DNA from: Herminiimonas sp.
Lineage (GTDB): Bacteria; Pseudomonadota; Gammaproteobacteria; Burkholderiales; Burkholderiaceae
NCBI RefSeq assembly: GCF_030655415.1
Contig: NZ_JAURVN010000017.1
Coordinates: 1 to 64,000, forward strand
DNA: 64,000 nt
Direction: 5' to 3'
Below the pieces are notes generated by a model. That model made no database searches. It saw only the letters and a list, made by a program, of their open reading frames with translations, and was not told where the DNA came from. A program made the translations under genes and the position numbers. Positions 17,412 to 26,172 of the stretch are shown here, piece after piece (positions within the stretch are counted from its first letter, which is position 1; each line of letters starts with the position of its first letter).

Positions 17412-19438
17412 GTTTCTTGCATAAGGCATGGCCTGCGATGGCGACGCGCAGCACGCGCCCGATGTCGCGCGCCAAAGCCGATACCTTGCTTTTATTACTC
17501 GCTTGCGGCTTGGTGCTGGCACCGCATGCATTACATCTGCCAATATGGATCACCGGCATCTGCCTAGCGATGATGGTTTGGCGTGGCTGGATCACATTTC
17601 GCGGCAATCGCATGCCGCCTCGCTGGTTGTTGTTGCCGATCGCAGTGTTGGCAATGGGTGGTGTGTACTTCACGTTCAAAACTTTTTTCGGACAGGAAGC
17701 CGGCGTGGCGATGCTGGTGCTGCTGCTGACATTTAAATTATTGGAAATGCATGCCAGTCGCGATTTGTTTGTCGTGGTGTTCTTGAGTTTTTTTCTGCTG
17801 CTCACGACCTTCTTTTATTCTCAGACCATTGCCACGGCACTGTTGATGATCGCCGCAGTGATTACGATGTTGACGGCGCAATTATCTTTTCAATATACCG
17901 ATGCGGTCCCGCCTTTACGCAAGCGCCTGCGCTTGGGCGCGACCATCTTTGCGCTGGCGGTTCCGCTCACCGTCGTGTTGTTTGTCTTGTTCCCGCGCAT
18001 ACAAGGGCCGCTATGGGGAATGCCTGCTGATGCCAACGCAGGCCGTAGCGGCTTGTCCGACAATATGTCGCCCGGGAATATTGCCAAACTGGCCTTGTCT
18101 CAAGATGTCGCGTTTCGCGTCAAGTTTATCGACGCGGTGCCTGAGAATTCAAAACTATATTGGCGCGGCATCGTACTCGATCAATATGATGGCCGCACCT
18201 GGACCAAACGCCCATCTCGCAATCAAGCGAACCCGCAAATCATGTGGACTCCGCGCGGCACACCCGTGCGTTATCAAGTTACGCAAGAACCCAATATGCG
18301 ACGCTGGTTATTTGCACTTGAACTGCCGGAAGCTGCGCCCCAGCTACAGAACAATCGCACCGGCATTACACCTGATATCCAGTTGATCTCAGAACGCCCA
18401 ATCTCGTCACGGATTCGTTACGATGTGACGTCCTATCTAGACTATGATCTGCAACCGAACGAGACGCGTGCGTCTTTGCAAGAATGGCTGGAATTGCCCG
18501 CCAGTTACAACCCGAATACGCTGACATTCGCGGCCGAACTGCGCAAGCAAACGGATGACGATTTGACTGCAGTGAACTCTGTGTTGAAATTTTTCCGGCA
18601 AGAAAAATTCAGCTATACCTTGCAACCGCCGTTACTCGGTCGCAACGGTATCGATGAGTTTTTGTTTTCTACGCGCGCAGGTTTTTGTGAACACTATGCC
18701 GGCGCATTCGTTGTGATGATGCGCGCGATGGATATTCCCGCACGCGTCGTCACCGGCTATCAAGGCGGACAAATGAATCCTGTCGATGGCTTCATGACCG
18801 TTCGCCAAGCCGATGCGCATGCATGGGCCGAGGTCTGGCTCGCAAATCGCGGCTGGGTGCGCGTTGACCCGACAGCTGCTGTCGCACCAGAGCGCATAGA
18901 ACGCAATAGCAATTCATCGACCACACCGGCGTTCGGTGGCTTGATCAATATGAATATCGGACCAGATTCGTGGCTGCGAAAAATCCGATTTTCTTGGGAT
19001 GCTGTCAACAACGGCTGGAATCAATGGGTATTGAATTACACCCCAGACAGGCAAAAGAGTTTGCTACAGTCGCTAGGCTTCGGTAACATCGACTGGCGCA
19101 CAATGACGGCATTGATGTTTGCAATCGGTAGCGTGCTGACGTTGCTGATCGCCTTTCCCTTACTTGCGAATCGCAAGAAAATAGATCCACTCGATGCCGC
19201 CTATGCCAAGCTCAGCAAGCAAATGGCGCAACACGGATATCCGCGTCAGGCGCATGAAGGACCGCGCTCTTATTCCGTACGATTGTTGAATTCTGCTTCC
19301 AGACTTACGCAGGAACAGAAGCATGCGATCAAGAATTTTCTGATTATTTATGAGGCAGCACGTTACCGTCCGCTTGAAAAATCTGCGCTACCCGACGTGC
19401 TGTCCAAACTCACATCATTATTGAAAAAGTCTCGATGA
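17408..19438 (+). CDS. TgpA-like membrane transglutaminase (DUF3488 + transglutaminase core)
   Basis: 676 residues: five to six N-terminal membrane helices (about 25-205; DUF3488/TgpA N), a large periplasmic part with the transglutaminase-like triad region (Cys in STRAGFCEHYAGAFV, His in ADAHAWAEVWL, Asp in WVRVDPTAAV), and a last membrane helix near 575 followed by a cytoplasmic DUF4129-like tail. TgpA of Pseudomonas aeruginosa is essential, with a cell-envelope role. Start GTG overlaps the DUF58 stop and its own stop overlaps the mltB start (ATGA), so the cluster is one coupled operon. Confidence 0.9.
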   Translation: MSFLHKAWPAMATRSTRPMSRAKADTLLLLLACGLVLAPHALHLPIWITGICLAMMVWRGWITFRGNRMPPRWLLLPIAVLAMGGVYFTFKTFFGQEAGVAMLVLLLTFKLLEMHASRDLFVVVFLSFFLLLTTFFYSQTIATALLMIAAVITMLTAQLSFQYTDAVPPLRKRLRLGATIFALAVPLTVVLFVLFPRIQGPLWGMPADANAGRSGLSDNMSPGNIAKLALSQDVAFRVKFIDAVPENSKLYWRGIVLDQYDGRTWTKRPSRNQANPQIMWTPRGTPVRYQVTQEPNMRRWLFALELPEAAPQLQNNRTGITPDIQLISERPISSRIRYDVTSYLDYDLQPNETRASLQEWLELPASYNPNTLTFAAELRKQTDDDLTAVNSVLKFFRQEKFSYTLQPPLLGRNGIDEFLFSTRAGFCEHYAGAFVVMMRAMDIPARVVTGYQGGQMNPVDGFMTVRQADAHAWAEVWLANRGWVRVDPTAAVAPERIERNSNSSTTPAFGGLINMNIGPDSWLRKIRFSWDAVNNGWNQWVLNYTPDRQKSLLQSLGFGNIDWRTMTALMFAIGSVLTLLIAFPLLANRKKIDPLDAAYAKLSKQMAQHGYPRQAHEGPRSYSVRLLNSASRLTQEQKHAIKNFLIIYEAARYRPLEKSALPDVLSKLTSLLKKSR

Positions 19439-20535
19439 AATCTTTCTCCAAACGTGCATCGCTAGTCGCCCTCTCTTCCGTATTAGCGTTAACCGGTTGC
19501 GCCTTTGCAGGTGACAACAACAAGAAGCCAGCCACTCAGGCCAAAGCAAAAAAGGTCGTCAAACCAGTTCAAGGCGATGAGTTCGCCAACTTCAATCAAT
19601 GGAGTGATGTCGCCGCTTTCATCGATCAAATGGCCGAGAAAAACGGTTTCGACAAGAAAGAACTGCAAGCGACATTAAATAAAACGCACTTCGTCGACAG
19701 CGCAATCCAGTTGATGAAACCAGCACCACCCGGCAAGCCGAAGAACTGGGCCGCCTATCGCAGCCGCTTCGTTGAACCTGTGCGCATCGATGCCGGTGTC
19801 GCCTTCTGGAATACCTATGCAGATGCGTTGGCGCGCGCTGAGGCTCAATACGGCGTGCCGGCAGAAATCATCGTCGCCATCGTCGGCGTGGAAACCGTCT
19901 ATGGCCGCAACACTGGCAACTTCCGCGTGATGGATGCGATCACAACGCTGGCCTTCGCCTATCCGGATACACCTAATCGCACTGCACGCATGAACTACTT
20001 CCGCGGCGAGCTGGAAAACACTTTGCTGTTCGCACGCGATGAACGCATCGATCCATTTTCATTGCTGGGTTCATATGCTGGTGCGATTGGCTGGCCGCAA
20101 TTCATGCCTGGCAGCATACGTAAATTCGCAGTCGATTTCGACGGTAATGGCCACATCGATTTGCGCAATTCGCCGGTAGATGCAATCGGCAGCGTCGCCA
20201 GCTTTTTGGTCCAGCATGGTTGGCGCAAAGGTGAGCCAATTACTTATCCTGCCAGAATCGATACAACATCGACAGAATGGCAACGTTTTATTGGTCAGGG
20301 GCTGGAGGCAAAATTCAGTCTGGAAGAACTACGGGCCGCAGGCGTAACGCCGGTCATTGATCCGCCGGTCGGCATGCCTTTTGGCTTGGTCGATTTACAG
20401 AATGGCGAGGATCCGACTGAATACTGGCTGGGTGCAGCCAACTTCTATGCGATCACCCAATACAATCGCAGTTTTTTTTATGCGATGTCAGTGAATGATT
20501 TGAGTCGCGCGATGCGGACTGCGCGTAATTACTGA
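19435..20535 (+). CDS. mltB: Membrane-bound lytic murein transglycosylase B
   Basis: A 366-residue lipoprotein: signal ending LALTGC gives the lipobox Cys at about residue 22. The catalytic domain has VGVETVYGRNTG with the active Glu, followed by FAYPDTPNRTARMNYFRGEL and SYAGAIGWPQFMPGS, all typical of MltB (SLT family 3). It cleaves the glycan strand of peptidoglycan with formation of 1,6-anhydromuramic acid, from the outer-membrane inner face. ATGA overlap with the transglutaminase gene is unusual and links murein turnover to the MoxR-TgpA operon. Confidence 0.94.
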   Translation: MKSFSKRASLVALSSVLALTGCAFAGDNNKKPATQAKAKKVVKPVQGDEFANFNQWSDVAAFIDQMAEKNGFDKKELQATLNKTHFVDSAIQLMKPAPPGKPKNWAAYRSRFVEPVRIDAGVAFWNTYADALARAEAQYGVPAEIIVAIVGVETVYGRNTGNFRVMDAITTLAFAYPDTPNRTARMNYFRGELENTLLFARDERIDPFSLLGSYAGAIGWPQFMPGSIRKFAVDFDGNGHIDLRNSPVDAIGSVASFLVQHGWRKGEPITYPARIDTTSTEWQRFIGQGLEAKFSLEELRAAGVTPVIDPPVGMPFGLVDLQNGEDPTEYWLGAANFYAITQYNRSFFYAMSVNDLSRAMRTARNY

Positions 20536-20539
20536 ATCA

Positions 20540-20593
20540 AATAATTATTTTAGAGATGTTTAATACAAGCGACGTCGCCAAATAATTATTTGG
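20540..20593. repeat. Two copies of the palindrome AAATAATTATTT
   Basis: AAATAATTATTT occurs after the mltB stop (from about 20539) and again inside the 16-base perfect palindrome CCAAATAATTATTTGG (20578-20593), which covers the yaeQ stop codon. Both lie in the gap between convergent genes. A weak stem here may help end transcription, but there is no GC-rich terminator. Confidence 0.4.
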
Positions 20594-21140
20594 CCGCGTC
20601 CGCTGGCACTTTCAAAGTCTGCAAGTCAATCAGCAACGATTCACCGTCACCGTTAATCCAGACTTGCGCATCCTGGATCGTGCATTGCAATTGCATATTG
20701 CGTTGCGCAAGTTTGGCAAGCGCCTGACTGGTGGCAGCGGGTAAATTAAAGACACTCAGATTCTTCGCTCTATCTACCTTGTTCGCAATCTGATTCCACC
20801 AGATATTGCTCATGCTGCTATAGCTGTAAATGATGACTTGATTCGAACGGCCGCAGGCTTTCAGAATGCGTTTTTCGTCAGGCTGACCTACTTCTATCCA
20901 CAGATCAATCGCGCCCGTTAAGTCTTTCAGCCACACATCAGGTTCATCATCAGCGCTGATGCCTTTGCCAAATGTCAGTGCTTCACTGGCGTTCAAAACA
21001 AATGCCAATATCCTCACCATCATGCGTTCATCTGTTTCTGACGGATGACGCGCGATAGTCAGCATATGTCCGTCGTAATATTGCCTGTCCATGTCGGCAA
21101 TTTGCAGATCAGCTTTGAAGATGGTGGATTTGAGAGCCAT
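20586..21140 (-). CDS. yaeQ: YaeQ family protein
   Basis: A 184-residue protein matching YaeQ along its length: start MALKSTIFKADLQIADMDR, then DRQYYDGHMLTIARHPSETDE-type sequence and DVWLKDLTGAIDLWIEVGQPDEKRI. The conserved acidic and Gln/Glu residues (DLW-x-E-x-G) place YaeQ in the PD-(D/E)XK nuclease-like fold, although no nuclease activity is established; in E. coli YaeQ was linked to rescue of RfaH-deficient phenotypes. It is convergent with mltB. The start is an ATG preceded by an open 260-base divergent region shared with the next gene. Confidence 0.9.
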   Translation of the reverse strand: MALKSTIFKADLQIADMDRQYYDGHMLTIARHPSETDERMMVRILAFVLNASEALTFGKGISADDEPDVWLKDLTGAIDLWIEVGQPDEKRILKACGRSNQVIIYSYSSMSNIWWNQIANKVDRAKNLSVFNLPAATSQALAKLAQRNMQLQCTIQDAQVWINGDGESLLIDLQTLKVPADAAK

Positions 21141-21400
21141 GAATGTACTTGTGTCGAAAACGTATGAATTAGTTAAAAATAAATACTGAAATAGAAATTT
21201 GAGTGGCGATGCGGTAATGCTTTATTCGCAGTTTGGTAGTGCAGCGCGCTCGCAAGAATAGCCGATCTATCGCGATCCTAGCGATGATTTTTCAGGCTTT
21301 GTTTATCAGATCAAGCAAATAAGGCTGATGAATGTCGCGCGCGCAGAAATTATTCTGCGAATCAAACGTTTAAAATGAGCGCTTAACGAGAACAAACCTA

Positions 21401-21979
21401 ATGCAAACATCTTCCCCCGCAAGTCCTGAGCACCACGACCACGCCATTATTGCCGCGACTCAGGCATGGATCGAAAAAGCCGTGATCGGTCTCAATCTCT
21501 GTCCCTTCGCCAAAGCAGTCTATGTCAAACAACAGATTCGCTATGTTGTCAGTAAAGCGAAAGAAGTTGAGGCACTCGTGGCCGAGCTGGAGTCAGAACT
21601 GCAGGCTTTACAAGCCGCCGATCCAACGCAGATAGACACGACGCTGATCATCATTCCCGATATGTTGAGCGACTTCCTCGATTACAACGATTTTCTGAGC
21701 GTAGCCGACAACCTATTGGAAGACTTAGAACTGGATGGCGAAATCCAGATTGCAAGCTTTCATCCGGACTATCAATTTGCGGATGCTGCAGCGGACGATA
21801 TTGAAAACTACACCAATCGCTCGCCGTATCCGATCCTGCATTTGCTGCGTGAAGCCAGCATAGAGCGCGCAGTGGATGCATTTCCCGAAGCAGAAATGAT
21901 TTTCGAAAAAAATATGGAAACCTTGCGCAAACTCGGTAACGAAGGATGGCAGAAGCTGGGACTAATACCTAAAGCGTAA
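21401..21979 (+). CDS. DUF1415 family protein
   Basis: 192 residues matching the DUF1415 family, with WIEKAVIGLNLCPFAKAVYV near the N-terminus, LIIIPDMLSDFLDYNDFL in the middle and FHPDYQFADAAADDIENYTN-type sequence, which are conserved among proteobacteria. The Cys in NLCPFA and the His in SFHPDYQF are the notable invariant residues. No function is known. It is divergent from yaeQ and followed by a long AT-rich gap. Confidence 0.85.
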   Translation: MQTSSPASPEHHDHAIIAATQAWIEKAVIGLNLCPFAKAVYVKQQIRYVVSKAKEVEALVAELESELQALQAADPTQIDTTLIIIPDMLSDFLDYNDFLSVADNLLEDLELDGEIQIASFHPDYQFADAAADDIENYTNRSPYPILHLLREASIERAVDAFPEAEMIFEKNMETLRKLGNEGWQKLGLIPKA

Positions 21980-22387
21980 CAATGAATGTCATCGCTCATA
22001 ACGCCGCAAGTAATTTCCCTTAAGAAATATTCAAGCCACTCTTTCATAATCAAGCTCCATCCCTATATAAGTAATTGATGTTTATAGGGATACGCGCATA
22101 CCGTTTGTTTCTTTTTTTACATTTTTTTCAAAAGAAAACTTGTTTTGAGGAACTCTAAACGATCTATGCGGCCGAATAAGGTATAAAAAGTACATTGTTT
22201 TTCAATTGCTTTTTTGGAATTTTTTGCTATATTGGTTGCCTACGGTTAATTTTTTTATATGAAATATTGTAAAAAATCATCGTCTTTTGCAACTTTACCA
22301 ATGTGGCAATACTCCAAGAAGTAGCTGATGAAATTGCATATATTTGCATTTCCCCATTCCACCTTTGACTTTTGAATCGAAGATATT
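21980..22387. promoter_or_regulatory. AT-rich regulatory gap upstream of the small HTH gene
   Basis: No gene is seen in 408 bases. The stretch is clearly richer in A and T than the flanks, with runs of T (22110-22140, 22210-22225, 22250-22260). An inverted repeat ATCCCTATA (22059-22067) / TATAGGGAT (22083-22091) is separated by 15 bases. A promoter-like pair TTGCTT (22206-22211), 16 bases, TATATT (22228-22233) could drive the HTH gene with a leader of about 150 bases. Confidence 0.45.
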
Positions 22388-22723
22388 ATGACTACTCAGG
22401 ATAGCCCAATGACTAGTAACCGACTCGCAGATCAAGTTGCTTATGATCCTAATCACTTGCTGGATTCGCTGATTGAAAAACTGCACCTGAAAAATGATGC
22501 AGCCCTTTCACGTGCGCTGGAAGTTGCACCGCCGGTAATCAGCAAAATTCGCCATCGCCGCTTGCCGGTCGGTGCTTCGCTATTGATCCGTATGCACGAA
22601 GTCAGCGACTTGAGCATTCGCGACCTGCGCATTTTGATGGGTGATCGTCGCGATAAATTCCGTATCAGCGACAAACAGTTCAAGCCGAAAGATGGCGTGT
22701 CTGTAGATCAAGCAGCAGAATAA
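22388..22723 (+). CDS. Small helix-turn-helix protein
   Basis: A 111-residue protein whose centre (about residues 27-80) looks like a XRE-type helix-turn-helix: LIEKLHLKNDAALSRALEVA, PPVISKIRHRRLPVGASLLI, then HEVSDLSIRDLRILMGDRR. Proteins of this look are common and unnamed in Oxalobacteraceae and Burkholderiaceae. The C-terminal tail is short and polar. It stands alone behind a long AT-rich leader and is convergent with cysM. A role as transcription factor is likely; its targets are unknown. A second in-frame ATG ten codons later is a possible start. Confidence 0.65.
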   Translation: MTTQDSPMTSNRLADQVAYDPNHLLDSLIEKLHLKNDAALSRALEVAPPVISKIRHRRLPVGASLLIRMHEVSDLSIRDLRILMGDRRDKFRISDKQFKPKDGVSVDQAAE

Positions 22724-22757
22724 AACAACCGGCTACTCTCGGCTAAGTCGAAAAAAC

Positions 22758-23660
22758 TTACGCCGGGAATACGCCTGTTGAAAGATAGCGGTCGCCTCGG
22801 TCACATACGATAAACACTATCGTTGCATTTTCTGTTGTTTGAGAAATTCGCAGTGCGACTTCACATGCTCCAGCCGCTGAAATCCCGCAAAAAATCCCCT
22901 CTTCAATTGCTAAACGTCGTGCAGTTTGTTCTGCAACGGCTTGGCTGACATATTCCAAATGATCGACCTTGCTGGCATCGTAGATCTTCGGCAAATAAGC
23001 TTCTGGCCATTTTCTGATACCAGGAATTTGTGAACCCTCTTCCGGTTGCACACCGATAATTTTGATATCGGGATTTTGTTCTTTAAGATATTGCGAGACG
23101 CCGATAATGGTACCAGTGGTTCCCATCGCGCTGATGAAATGCGTGATCTTGCCGCCAGTGTCGCGCCAGATCTCAGGTCCGGTCGCTTCGTAATGTGCGC
23201 GAGGATTATCTGGATTAGCAAACTGATCGAGGATCAGGCCTTCACCGTTTTTCTGCATCTGCTCTGCCAGATCGCGCGCGTACTCCATGCCGCCGGTTTT
23301 AGGCGTCAATACAATCTTGGCACCGTACGCGGCCATCGCTTGACGACGTTCTTCGCTTAAATTTTCCGGCATTAACAAGATCATCTTGTAGCCGCGCATA
23401 GCTGCGACCATCGCCAATGCGATACCTGTATTGCCGCTAGTCGCTTCAATCAGCGTGTCGCCTGGTTTGATCGTGCCGCGCGCTTCCGCATGCTTGATCA
23501 TCGACAAGGCTGGTCTATCCTTCACCGAGCCGGCTGGATTATTACCTTCCAGCTTGCCGAGAATGATGTTGTTACGACGCGCAGTGTCTTCACCATCAAG
23601 GCGTTTGATTTGCACCAGCGGCGTATTACCGATGGTGTCTTCGATAGTCAAATATGGCAT
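22758..23660 (-). CDS. cysM: Cysteine synthase B (O-acetylserine sulfhydrylase)
   Basis: 300 residues of a fold-type II PLP enzyme. The PLP lysine is in NPAGSVKDRPALSM (about residue 45), the phosphate loop is EATSGNTGIALAMV-type, and the PTSGGI-equivalent is SAMGTTGTIIGVSQYL. Length and the substitution pattern (NPAGSVKDR, not NPS.SVKDR) fit CysM rather than CysK. It makes L-cysteine from O-acetylserine and sulfide, and in some bacteria uses thiosulfate. Thus the window holds several sulfur-linked genes, but cysM is 10 kb away from the sulfurtransferase pair. Confidence 0.93.
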   Translation of the reverse strand: MPYLTIEDTIGNTPLVQIKRLDGEDTARRNNIILGKLEGNNPAGSVKDRPALSMIKHAEARGTIKPGDTLIEATSGNTGIALAMVAAMRGYKMILLMPENLSEERRQAMAAYGAKIVLTPKTGGMEYARDLAEQMQKNGEGLILDQFANPDNPRAHYEATGPEIWRDTGGKITHFISAMGTTGTIIGVSQYLKEQNPDIKIIGVQPEEGSQIPGIRKWPEAYLPKIYDASKVDHLEYVSQAVAEQTARRLAIEEGIFCGISAAGACEVALRISQTTENATIVFIVCDRGDRYLSTGVFPA

Positions 23661-23747
23661 AAGGGGATTGAGTTAATTCCTGAAGAACGTCATTTTAATC
23701 GACAGCGCAGGAGCGCGTGCAAACCTGATTGTAAACTGTGCAGACAG

Positions 23748-23783
23748 AAAAAAGCCTTGGTGATTTCCATCGCCAAGGCTTTG
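23748..23783 (-). terminator. Rho-independent terminator after the ComEA-like gene
   Basis: The stem AAAGCCTTGG (23751-23760) / CCAAGGCTTT (23773-23782) is followed on the minus strand by TTTTTT (the A-run at 23748-23753). It ends transcription of the ComEA-like gene before cysM. Confidence 0.85.
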
Positions 23784-23825
23784 ATACTTATACGCTTGTT
23801 TACAGCTTGGTCATTTGTGCGGACA

Positions 23826-24206
23826 TTAGGTTTTCGCTGGTTTTTTGACGTCAATCGTTTTGTCAGTGACTGCGCCCTTTGTTTTCTCTGTTTTTACAGC
23901 GGGCGTTTTTGCTGCGGCAGGTTTTTCTGCACCAGCTTTAGCTTTGCCATTAACGGTCAGCCCAGCCTGCGAAAACTTGTCCGAGCTCTTTTCGCCTACG
24001 CCTTTGACGCGCGTTTGTAGATCATTCCAATCTTTGAAATTGCCACCCTTTTTACGTGCATCCAAAATCGCTTTCGATGTTGTTGGTCCTATGCCTTTAA
24101 TACCGTCAAGCGCCGCTTGATCGGCCTGATTAACTTCAACGCTTGCGAACGCAAAGCCGATTGAAGCGATCAGCGCACCTAAAGCCAACAATAATTTATT
24201 CAACAT
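23826..24206 (-). CDS. ComEA-like helix-hairpin-helix protein
   Basis: 126 residues: a signal peptide (MLNKLLLALGALIASIGFAFA), then a ComEA-type double helix-hairpin-helix (VEVNQADQAALDGIKGIGPT, then AILDARKKGGNFKDWNDLQT), and a Lys/Ala-rich tail (KAKAGAEKPAAAKTPAVKTE and on). The HhH binds DNA without sequence preference; ComEA in the periplasm ratchets incoming DNA during natural transformation. The long basic tail is not part of the core family and may help bind DNA or cell wall. No other competence gene is nearby, so transformation is only a possibility. Confidence 0.8.
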   Translation of the reverse strand: MLNKLLLALGALIASIGFAFASVEVNQADQAALDGIKGIGPTTSKAILDARKKGGNFKDWNDLQTRVKGVGEKSSDKFSQAGLTVNGKAKAGAEKPAAAKTPAVKTEKTKGAVTDKTIDVKKPAKT

Positions 24207-24343
24207 GGGGAATGTCTCCAGTGTATTGGTGATAAAGCTCGGAACCGCAGGCGATAAAGCCTGAATTTATTGCCTAATTTGCAATAAACCCGTTTGAACT
24301 TTAGCAGCATTGGATAGGAATAACATTCCCATAAACAGGTGAG

Positions 24344-24367
24344 TTTTCACCGCCTCAGCGGTGAAAA
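24344..24367. terminator. Strong hairpin downstream of lapB
   Basis: TTTTCACCGC (24344-24353) and GCGGTGAAAA (24358-24367) form a perfect 10-bp stem with a 4-base loop, 43 bases after the lapB stop. There is no good T-run, so it may terminate weakly or protect the mRNA 3' end. Confidence 0.5.
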
Positions 24368-24409
24368 TCATGATTGAAGATGATGCAATGGTGGATGTGA
24401 TCCAGACAC

Positions 24410-25585
24410 TCAATTCATTACATTTAATTCTTCAGTACGGCGTGGTGGATAGCTTTCCCATTTGCTGCAACCAGGACATTGCCAATAATACTGCCGCGCC
24501 TTGAATCCGCAATTGCTGCACTGATAGCGCGCGAGCTTTTGCGTGTAGCCATGGACCAGATTCTTGACCATCGATAGTTCGGTACGCATCTCGGGCGGCG
24601 CATCCAACAAACGCGCTTCCAGCAATTTATCCAAACCCAACAAGGTTGGCGTACGGCGCAATTCATCGCTGACCATCTGCGTTGCCGCATCCACACCTTC
24701 CAACTCCAACACGGCTTGAAATACAACTTCCAGCAAGTCGATGGAAGAAGCTTCCGTCAAATAAAATTTCAGCAGGTTCACGCCTTCTTGCGCACGCCCT
24801 ACAGTGCGATAACCATCCATCAAGCGCTGCGCTACCAATGCCACGTGCGGCACGCTCTGATGTTCAACGCGACGCCACGCAAGCAAAGCAGACTCAATAT
24901 CGCCCTTCGCTAAAAATGCATCGCCCATCAACATGGTCGCGCGCACGCTCTTGCGATCGGCGGCCAAGGCTTTTTCCAGCAGGGTAATCGCGGCATCTGG
25001 ATGCGTATGCACCAACTCGTCTTGGGCCAACTCACAATAAAATTGTGCGACCTCTTTTTGACGACCACCGGCACCAGATTCTTGCAAAGCTTGCGCGGCT
25101 TCGATGGCGCGGTGCCATTCCTTTTCGCGCTGATAAATTTCAAGCAAGGCACGACGCGCTTGCGCGCTGTATTGTGTATCAGCCAAAAGGTTGAAGGTCT
25201 CTTCTGCTCTATCCAGCAAACCAGCGTTCAGATAATCCTGACCCAGTTCATATTGCGCATGCACCTTGTGCTCTTGCGGCAAATCTGGACGCGCCAACAA
25301 ATTCTGATGCACACGTATCGCACGCTCGGTCTCGCCGCGACGGCGGAAAAGATTGCCGAGAGCGAAATGCAGTTCGACTGTTTCCGGATCCAGTTTGACG
25401 ATTTCGATGAAGGCATCAATCGCTTTATCAGGTTGCTCGTTCAGTAAAAAATTCAAACCTTTGAAATAGCCGCGCGGCAGACTGCGCGACTCGGAAACCA
25501 GTTGTTTGATATCTACGCGCGCAGCAATCCAGCCCAGAGTAAAAAAGGCCGGAACAGCGAGCAACCACCAAGTTTCAAATTCCAT
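24410..25585 (-). CDS. lapB: Lipopolysaccharide assembly protein LapB (YciM)
   Basis: 391 residues: an N-terminal membrane anchor (WWLLAVPAFFTLGWIAA), a run of tetratricopeptide repeats (about 45-330), and a C-terminal rubredoxin-like metal site with two Cys pairs (CSNCGFKARQYYWQCPGC). In E. coli LapB regulates LPS synthesis by presenting LpxC to the protease FtsH. The neighbour lapA and the ihfB-rpsA genes upstream give the usual order. The start is ATG after 110 bases from lapA. Confidence 0.93.
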   Translation of the reverse strand: MEFETWWLLAVPAFFTLGWIAARVDIKQLVSESRSLPRGYFKGLNFLLNEQPDKAIDAFIEIVKLDPETVELHFALGNLFRRRGETERAIRVHQNLLARPDLPQEHKVHAQYELGQDYLNAGLLDRAEETFNLLADTQYSAQARRALLEIYQREKEWHRAIEAAQALQESGAGGRQKEVAQFYCELAQDELVHTHPDAAITLLEKALAADRKSVRATMLMGDAFLAKGDIESALLAWRRVEHQSVPHVALVAQRLMDGYRTVGRAQEGVNLLKFYLTEASSIDLLEVVFQAVLELEGVDAATQMVSDELRRTPTLLGLDKLLEARLLDAPPEMRTELSMVKNLVHGYTQKLARYQCSNCGFKARQYYWQCPGCSKWESYPPRRTEELNVMN

Positions 25586-25695
25586 GCAATGCCGTATTTA
25601 TTATGTGTTGATCAAATGGCTGAATATGCCGTTTAAAGATGTGCGGCTACGGCGATTTCAAGATGTAATTTATGCTGCAGATTTTATAGCTTCAG

Positions 25696-26010
25696 TTATA
25701 GCTGAGAAACCGCATCCGGTTGCGGCGGTTGCGATTTAGCCAGCAAACTCGCCTGCGCTTCATTCTGTATCGTTACGAGCGCTTTCTTGTTCTTTGCTAC
25801 TTCTCTACGCGAGCGGAACACCATAGGCAACATGGCCAACACGCCCAACACTGCGCCAGCAACGAAGAAGCCCAGCAACAGTAAAACCAGCGGTCCTTGT
25901 ATGACGTAACCCAAGAAAAACCGTAATGTCACTTCGTCCGTATTCTTCAAGGCGAAGCCGAAAAATATGATGAAAAATATGGCAGCAAGGATTCTGAACA
26001 GGATCTTCAT
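25696..26010 (-). CDS. lapA: Lipopolysaccharide assembly protein LapA (DUF1049)
   Basis: 104 residues with two membrane helices (ILFRILAAIFFIIFFGFALK and VLLLLGFFVAGAVLGVLAML) and the conserved N-terminal segment NTDEVTLRFFLGY of DUF1049. It is the membrane partner of LapB in control of LPS synthesis. The C-terminal tail is a short coiled stretch rich in K and Q. It is separated from ihfB by a terminator, so lapA-lapB likely has its own promoter in 26011-26123. Confidence 0.88.
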   Translation of the reverse strand: MKILFRILAAIFFIIFFGFALKNTDEVTLRFFLGYVIQGPLVLLLLGFFVAGAVLGVLAMLPMVFRSRREVAKNKKALVTIQNEAQASLLAKSQPPQPDAVSQL

Positions 26011-26123
26011 GACGCTGATTCCTTTATTTAGACTAGACGGATGGCTTTTTTAGCCAACCTGATCGGTACAACTTTTAACTAGCGAAATTGTACGTGAAAA
26101 GAAACGTCATCTTCAGATGGCGT

Positions 26124-26151
26124 AAAAAAAACGGCATCCGAAGATGCCGTT
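26124..26151 (-). terminator. Rho-independent terminator of rpsA-ihfB
   Basis: On the minus strand AACGGCATC-TTCG-GATGCCGT is followed by eight T. The UUCG tetraloop and T-run (A-run at 26124-26131 on the plus strand) make a very strong terminator 20 bases after the ihfB stop. Confidence 0.93.
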
Positions 26152-26172
26152 CCATATTTCATTGCACACAAC

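Noticed and set aside
15453..20535. MoxR-DUF58-TgpA cluster as a defence system
   Set aside because: The order is a common chromosomal unit of proteobacteria and lies in core sequence; nothing points to defence.
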